From: Methylococcales bacterium
GTDB lineage: Bacteria; Pseudomonadota; Gammaproteobacteria; Methylococcales; Methylomonadaceae
Assembly (NCBI GenBank): GCA_026399095.1
Contig: JAPLRP010000077.1
Span: 58,048-122,047, forward strand
Length of the DNA: 64,000 nt
Reading direction: 5' to 3'
Position 1 is the first letter of the stretch. Every line of letters begins with the position of its first letter. The notes under the pieces were generated by a model. The model had not been told where the DNA came from, ran no database searches, and saw only the letters and a program-made list of their open reading frames with translations. Position numbers and translations under genes: made by a program. This document shows positions 60,156 through 64,000 of this stretch, piece after piece.

Positions 60156-60535
60156 CTTATAACTTTTAAATTAAGTACAAGCAATATACCAGATCATTAG
60201 GTAAGAGTGATACTTACGATTATCCGGTTACCAGCAAATAGTTGGGGTTTTAGCTCATTCCATTTCTTGATAGGTCTTTATTTCTCTGGATACACTTAAA
60301 AATCCGCAAGCTTTTTATAAGTTTTATTAGAGGAGATGTATGGGTATAGATATTTATACTACTATTAATTAAGCCGGTAGTGTGGCCAAATGGTCAAAAG
60401 TTATTATCTGTAAAGTTTTATTATTAATAAGGGCAAGGCAATTAAGCGGTCTTCGATTCTTGGGAATATAAAACCAATAACATGTTTACCAGTACCAAGG
60501 TTTCGACTAACTAACAATTCAACAGGCGGGTTACC
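60156..60535. other. Non-coding region upstream of a small membrane protein gene
   Basis: 380 bases with no gene or strong structure seen. The downstream ribosome site is weak (GGCGGGTTACC). Confidence 0.4.
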
Positions 60536-60889
60536 ATGAATCAAAAAAAAATTGAAGAAGATACAGCTGATAAATTTCCAAGATTAAAAAAAATGGCGGC
60601 TACTGTTTATCTGTGTCAGGCATTAACCTTCATGCTTGCAGGTCTGCCATTATTAGTCAGTGTGGTCATTAACTTTTACGGACGAAATGATGTGCAGGGA
60701 ACTTGGTTGGAATCTCATTTTAACTGGCAAATTCAGACCACGTGGATAACATTGGCAGGTTTTGCCCTATCAGGAATTACCTTTGCTATGGGAGTAGGTT
60801 TTTTTATTTTGCTGATAACAGTCGTTTGGTTGGTTTATAGAATTACGATTGGCTGGTATGCGTTAAATGATGAAAAACCGGTCAAATAA
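60536..60889 (+). CDS. Small membrane protein (DUF4870-like)
   Basis: 117 residues with three hydrophobic segments, and the family-like block DVQGTWLESHFNWQIQTTWITL followed by LVYRITIGWYALNDEKPVK. Function unknown; family assignment from memory. Confidence 0.65.
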   Translation: MNQKKIEEDTADKFPRLKKMAATVYLCQALTFMLAGLPLLVSVVINFYGRNDVQGTWLESHFNWQIQTTWITLAGFALSGITFAMGVGFFILLITVVWLVYRITIGWYALNDEKPVK

Positions 60890-61236
60890 AAGGAAGACAC
60901 AATTGACTAATTTAGGACTTTCTAATCAGCGAGAAGTAAATCAGCCAACATAGCAACATAGTATTTGTAGAATATTCTAAAAACTAAAAAAAACACTAGG
61001 TAGCATGAAAAAGAAAATATTCCCAGAATAGTTCCATCTTTATTCCTTAAAGAAGCAGCTATTCTGGGAAAGCTACATGTTTTTTTCTTAAAGAAGTAAC
61101 CGCCTATATCATAGTTGCTAATTTATCTCTTAAATCAAGTGTCTTTTTCCGAAAAAAGATGATTCTTTTAGTCTTTTAAATAGGTATTTTGTCCTTATTG
61201 GTCGTTTTATTAATTTTATTATCTTTTGATTTTCTG
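60890..61236. other. Non-coding region with a hairpin and short direct repeats
   Basis: 347 bases between two gene 3' ends. TTCCCAGAATAG (61020-61031) and CTATTCTGGGAA (61059-61070) form a 12-bp stem; CTTAAAGAAG occurs at 61046 and again at 61087. No intact gene. It may end transcripts from both sides. Confidence 0.55.
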
Positions 61237-61785
61237 TTAAATTTTTCCATCCAGTCCCATTTGAAAGTACTTATGGATCACTTTTTCCTGGTTTTCCAGT
61301 AACCAATCAATATTGGGTTGATTATTCATCGCTTTATGGATAGCCGTTGACATGGCTTTTCTATGAATATCAAACAAGACTCTATGATCCAAATTATCAT
61401 CGGTCGCTACACTGGGATTGAGCCACACAGAGACAATAATACCTAAATCATTGGCTTTTTCTTTGGGAATATCGCCAGCACGCACGGCATCTAAAACGCC
61501 ATTAGCAATAGCAGCTTGCACAGTGCCCATTAAAATGTTGGTGTAACGGCTATTTTTAACAGTCACTTTACTGACCATCAAAGTCACTGGCCTAACCTGA
61601 ATATCGGTATTTAAAATGGCAAATACTCGCGTATGGCCGTTTACTTGTCCGGCTGTCATGGTGGCTATAGCAGTTCCTATAGGCCCATCAAGTTCACCGA
61701 TTATAATCTCAGGTTCAGCCGCTGTTCCAGGTGGTCCGCCAGCAATCAAAGCTTCACCCGTGCGCATAATAATTCTATTATTCAT
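61237..61785 (-). CDS. fae: Formaldehyde-activating enzyme (Fae) paralogue
   Basis: Fae condenses formaldehyde with tetrahydromethanopterin in C1 oxidation. The ATG at 61785 (with AAGGA 8 bases upstream) gives 182 residues, the family length; the reading frame continues upstream but without similarity. Family landmarks: GEALIAGG, IGTAIATMTAG, VRPVTLMVSKVTVKNSR, DLGIIVSVWLNPSV and HRKAMSTAIHKAMN. In the standard enzyme a catalytic histidine (His17 in M. extorquens numbering) precedes ID-L-IIG; here the aligned residue is Glu24 (AAEPEIIIG). So it is probably a Fae-like paralogue with altered or no catalysis rather than the main Fae. Confidence 0.88.
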   Translation of the reverse strand: MNNRIIMRTGEALIAGGPPGTAAEPEIIIGELDGPIGTAIATMTAGQVNGHTRVFAILNTDIQVRPVTLMVSKVTVKNSRYTNILMGTVQAAIANGVLDAVRAGDIPKEKANDLGIIVSVWLNPSVATDDNLDHRVLFDIHRKAMSTAIHKAMNNQPNIDWLLENQEKVIHKYFQMGLDGKI

Positions 61786-62503
61786 TGTGTTTTCCTTCAG
61801 GTAGAAATGTTTTATTTTAAGGGCAAATATCATCTTATAGACTTGTAATTGTATATCACCCCTTGATGTGCCGGTAATTATCATTTGTAATTTTGTGCTG
61901 TTTGTTATTTTTAACGGCCACTGATCTACTGAACTTTCTAGACTACCAAGCCTTATCAAATTGGCTGGAAAAATCATGTCTAAAGTCAGTTTATTTAAGC
62001 AATTAAAAAAAGCGGGAGGTATCAATAAAAAACACAGGATAGTCTTAAATGCTAGCAGGCGACTTGTGTAGCTAGGTTGATCAGGTTTGGGGTAGTTTTT
62101 GGTCAAGAATGATAACAATACCACTGCAGACCAGCTAGCTTTTGTAAAACTTATTTTTGAATAAATAATAAATGACTGTGCTATTTCAGATAAACGTTTG
62201 TATCAATCACTGTTTATTTGATGTGTCATCTGAGGTAGCTTGGTGATTAATGACTCTGAATTCTTAATTAAGAAATCATCTAAAGCTAATATAGATCTTA
62301 CAGTAGCTTAAAAACTAGTTCTGGCTGATTTTTAAAATCATTTGCCTTAAATATATCAAAATTTGATATATTTAATTATTTATAATAAAATAAAATTAGT
62401 GTTATGTCGTCATATGTGCTAACTTTAAATACCCACATTAAAATTATGTAATAATAAAAAAGAAGCCGTGTACATTAAAAAAAACCATTATTTAAATTTG
62501 AGT
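61786..62503. other. Long divergent non-coding region between fae and the Cys-rich gene
   Basis: About 700 bases, AT-rich. An open frame from 61786 to 62124 (minus) continues the fae frame but looks non-coding. Must hold the promoters of both divergent genes. No hairpin or operator that I can name. Very AT-rich from 62340 to 62460. Confidence 0.45.
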
Positions 62504-63226
62504 ATGCTAAGAAGCTTTATTTTCGTTTCAATGCTTCTTGGTCTTTTAGCTGGAACAACAAATTCTGTTTTTGCTTTGACAGGTCCATTTGTTCAGTGTC
62601 CAGAATCTGCTCGATATCCAAATACTTTTGCCCTATGTGCGATAGCGCAATGTACGACTATTGATAAAGTCGCCTATTGTAAATGTGAAGTTTTAAATCA
62701 AGAAAGTATCTCGTTACCATATAACTACACTGAAAAAGGAACAAAAAAGAACGTTTGTAATCTTCTTTTAGATGGCGTGAATAATGGCTTTACGGTCAGT
62801 ACTTATGCGACTCCGGTACAAGTTTTGACTGATTATAAGCCTGCTGTAGAAAAGCTAGGTCCTAAGATGGCGCTATATACCTGTAATCCAAAAACCAATC
62901 CAAAGGCATTAAATGCTCTTTCTGCACAGTGTGATGGCGGAATATGCTTCAATAGTACCTCGGGGAAAATATTTCCTGGAATGGGTAAAGTTAAGTCCAA
63001 TGAGATTATTTGTTCTTGTCCAATTACAAAAGGAACTAGTGTTGGATTTCAAATTGCCGGACCTTATCCTTGTGATAAAAATTTTTACAAAAAACAATGT
63101 GAAGTGCAAAGTACTACCCTAACTGGAACCATTATAAATGTTGGCGCCACGACTGGCAGTGCCAGCTTATTATCTAAAGAGCTAGATGGTATGTTGCCCA
63201 GCTTAAATCGATGTGACTACAAGTAA
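62504..63226 (+). CDS. Hypothetical cysteine-rich secreted protein
   Basis: A signal peptide (MLRSFIFVSMLLGLLAG, cleaved about ALT) precedes roughly 210 residues with about fifteen cysteines, for example FALCAIAQCTT, YCKCEV, CDGGICFN, IICSCP and CDKNFYKKQC. An alternative GTG at 62468 would add 12 residues. No family recognised. Disulfide-rich extracytoplasmic protein is the only safe statement. It lies between fae and gvpA but has its own terminator. Confidence 0.65.
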   Translation: MLRSFIFVSMLLGLLAGTTNSVFALTGPFVQCPESARYPNTFALCAIAQCTTIDKVAYCKCEVLNQESISLPYNYTEKGTKKNVCNLLLDGVNNGFTVSTYATPVQVLTDYKPAVEKLGPKMALYTCNPKTNPKALNALSAQCDGGICFNSTSGKIFPGMGKVKSNEIICSCPITKGTSVGFQIAGPYPCDKNFYKKQCEVQSTTLTGTIINVGATTGSASLLSKELDGMLPSLNRCDYK

Positions 63227-63342
63227 CACATAATGCTGCTGTATCTCTGAATAATATTGAGCGCGCCAGAACATTTAGATGGTTATGACCGGTTGAATAA
63301 GTATATTAAGTTTGCTGGCAAATAGTGTCCAAATTAATAAAT

Positions 63343-63375
63343 AAAGCCCTATATGAAAATATAGGGCTTTTTTTT
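63343..63375 (+). terminator. Intrinsic terminator before the gvp regulatory region
   Basis: Twelve-base perfect arms (AAAGCCCTATAT and its complement), GAAA tetraloop and eight T. It insulates the gvp promoter from the Cys-rich gene. Confidence 0.95.
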
Positions 63376-63573
63376 GCTTTGTTGTTCTTAATGTTATGAC
63401 TGTTTATTGTCATATTTCTGGTAGGTTTCGTGTCGGCTTTACAAGCAGAATCCACGATATTAGCTATTATTGCTAGTATCAATGATGGTGGTGATTAATA
63501 AAATCCGGAAACTTTGATATTAATTGATTGAGTAATTTTTTAGTATTTGTAAAGTATTTTTAACTTTAGATCA

Positions 63574-63614
63574 TAGGGTGTTGACTACCTAAATCATAGG
63601 TAGTCAACACCCTA
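63574..63614. promoter_or_regulatory. 18-bp perfect inverted repeat upstream of the gvpA promoter
   Basis: TAGGGTGTTGACTACCTA (63574-63591) and its exact complement (63597-63614) with loop AATCA. Its centre is about 205 bases upstream of the -24 element, where enhancer-binding sites of sigma-54 promoters usually lie. It could also fold as RNA, with a T run (GTTTTTT) 12 bases later. Confidence 0.6.
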
Positions 63615-63798
63615 AATGAAAGTGTTTTTTATCCTTTGACCATTCAAAATGTCTTGCTTATATTAAAGTGAAAACTATAAAGAAAGATCTGTCATGCTGA
63701 GAAAAATAAATAAATAAACTATTATAATCAATTGGTTATTTTTTATTTTTGAATAAAAAAGTATTTAAATTGATAGGTATTTTAAAAATAAAGTTATT

Positions 63799-63815
63799 TG
63801 GCTTACTCTTTGCTT
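63799..63815 (+). promoter_or_regulatory. Sigma-54 (-24/-12) promoter of gvpA
   Basis: TGGCTTACTCTTTGCTT: the invariant GG (63800-63801) and GC (63812-63813) are separated by exactly ten bases, as required for RpoN, and TGGC and TTGC match the consensus at both elements. The start would be near 63825, leaving a leader of about 73 bases. Confidence 0.75.
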
Positions 63816-63897
63816 CATACAACAGTATGCAATTATAAATTTTGCATATAAACCAGTTACATTTGTATTCTGGGAATTTTTTGAAGGAGACGCCATC

Positions 63898-64000
63898 ATG
63901 GCCAAAGTACAAAAATCAACCGACTCATCCAGCTTGGCTGAAGTCGTAGACCGTATTCTTGACAAAGGTATTGTTATTGATGCTTGGGTTAAGGTTTCAT
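63898..64000 (+). CDS. gvpA: Gas vesicle structural protein GvpA, 3' end outside window
   Basis: The first 34 residues ([19 protein letters not shown] then [10 protein letters not shown]) are those of GvpA, the small hydrophobic protein that forms the gas-vesicle wall and lets cells float. The ATG at 63898 follows AAGGAGA with eight bases between. The rest of the gvp cluster should continue beyond base 64000. The gene is preceded by a 671-base non-coding region with the terminator, inverted repeat and sigma-54 promoter described above. Confidence 0.95.
   Translation, partial: MAKVQKSTDSSSLAEVVDRILDKGIVIDAWVKVS

Noticed and set aside
61786..62124. 113-residue N-terminal extension of Fae
   Set aside because: A good ribosome site and family similarity begin at 61785; the upstream frame shows no similarity and looks like AT-rich non-coding DNA.
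1..64000. tRNA, rRNA, CRISPR array or prophage
   Set aside because: I looked for cloverleaf-like motifs, regularly spaced repeats and phage structural genes and saw none; a tRNA scan would be needed to be certain.

Overview
The window reads as chromosome of a gammaproteobacterium, most likely an aerobic methanotroph or methylotroph of the Methylococcales type. The reasons are a Fae-family (formaldehyde-activating enzyme) protein, AT-rich DNA, an rpoS gene of gammaproteobacterial type, the order glnD-map / rpsB-tsf-pyrH-frr-uppS-cdsA-dxr-rseP, and a gas-vesicle gene (gvpA) cut by the right edge. The taxon is inferred, not proven. I saw no rRNA, tRNA, CRISPR array or prophage.

Left part (1-11.3 kb): a rhodanese and a frameshifted sulfide:quinone oxidoreductase, a SulP anion transporter, and then a complete four-gene succinate-to-propionate cluster like E. 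coli sbm (scpA, argK/meaB, scpB, scpC). Convergent to it are nnrS and a ferritin-like DUF455 gene.

11.3-25 kb: VanZ-like, acetyltransferase plus nitrilase-family pair, rpoS, a membrane J-domain protein, mobB-moeA, an isocitrate dehydrogenase of the NAD type, a small IS200-type element that abuts a 5'-truncated OB-fold gene, then an ABC exporter, a PHP phosphoesterase, a flippase and an AI-2E family transporter.

25-35.6 kb is more accessory: bepA, tusD-tusC (no tusB), and a divergent block of lipocalin and a novel membrane protein on one side, TIGR01777 epimerase and TIGR02450 protein on the other. The intergenic region of that block carries two TGTACA boxes spaced 11 bp apart, the geometry of B12-photoreceptor (CarH/LitR) operators, so I propose a light-responsive module. 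Then come a di-haem peroxidase, a decayed VCBS/RTX-type gene, a PhoX-type phosphatase, a Sel1 lipoprotein and an orphan secreted protein.

35.6-51.2 kb is core: an unusually short NAD-glutamate dehydrogenase, an RsbW/STAS pair, glnD-map, and the translation/isoprenoid/phospholipid operon. The operon breaks after rseP, where dsbC stands instead of bamA, followed by a TonB receptor.

54.8-64 kb: a lipoprotein, PPK2 with a second SulP transporter, MarC, a Sua5/TsaC protein, a small membrane protein, a Fae paralogue in which the catalytic histidine position is not His, a cysteine-rich secreted orphan, and a 670-base regulatory region ending in gvpA. That region has a strong terminator, an 18-bp perfect inverted repeat and a sigma-54 (-24/-12) promoter whose GG and GC dinucleotides have the exact 10-base spacing.
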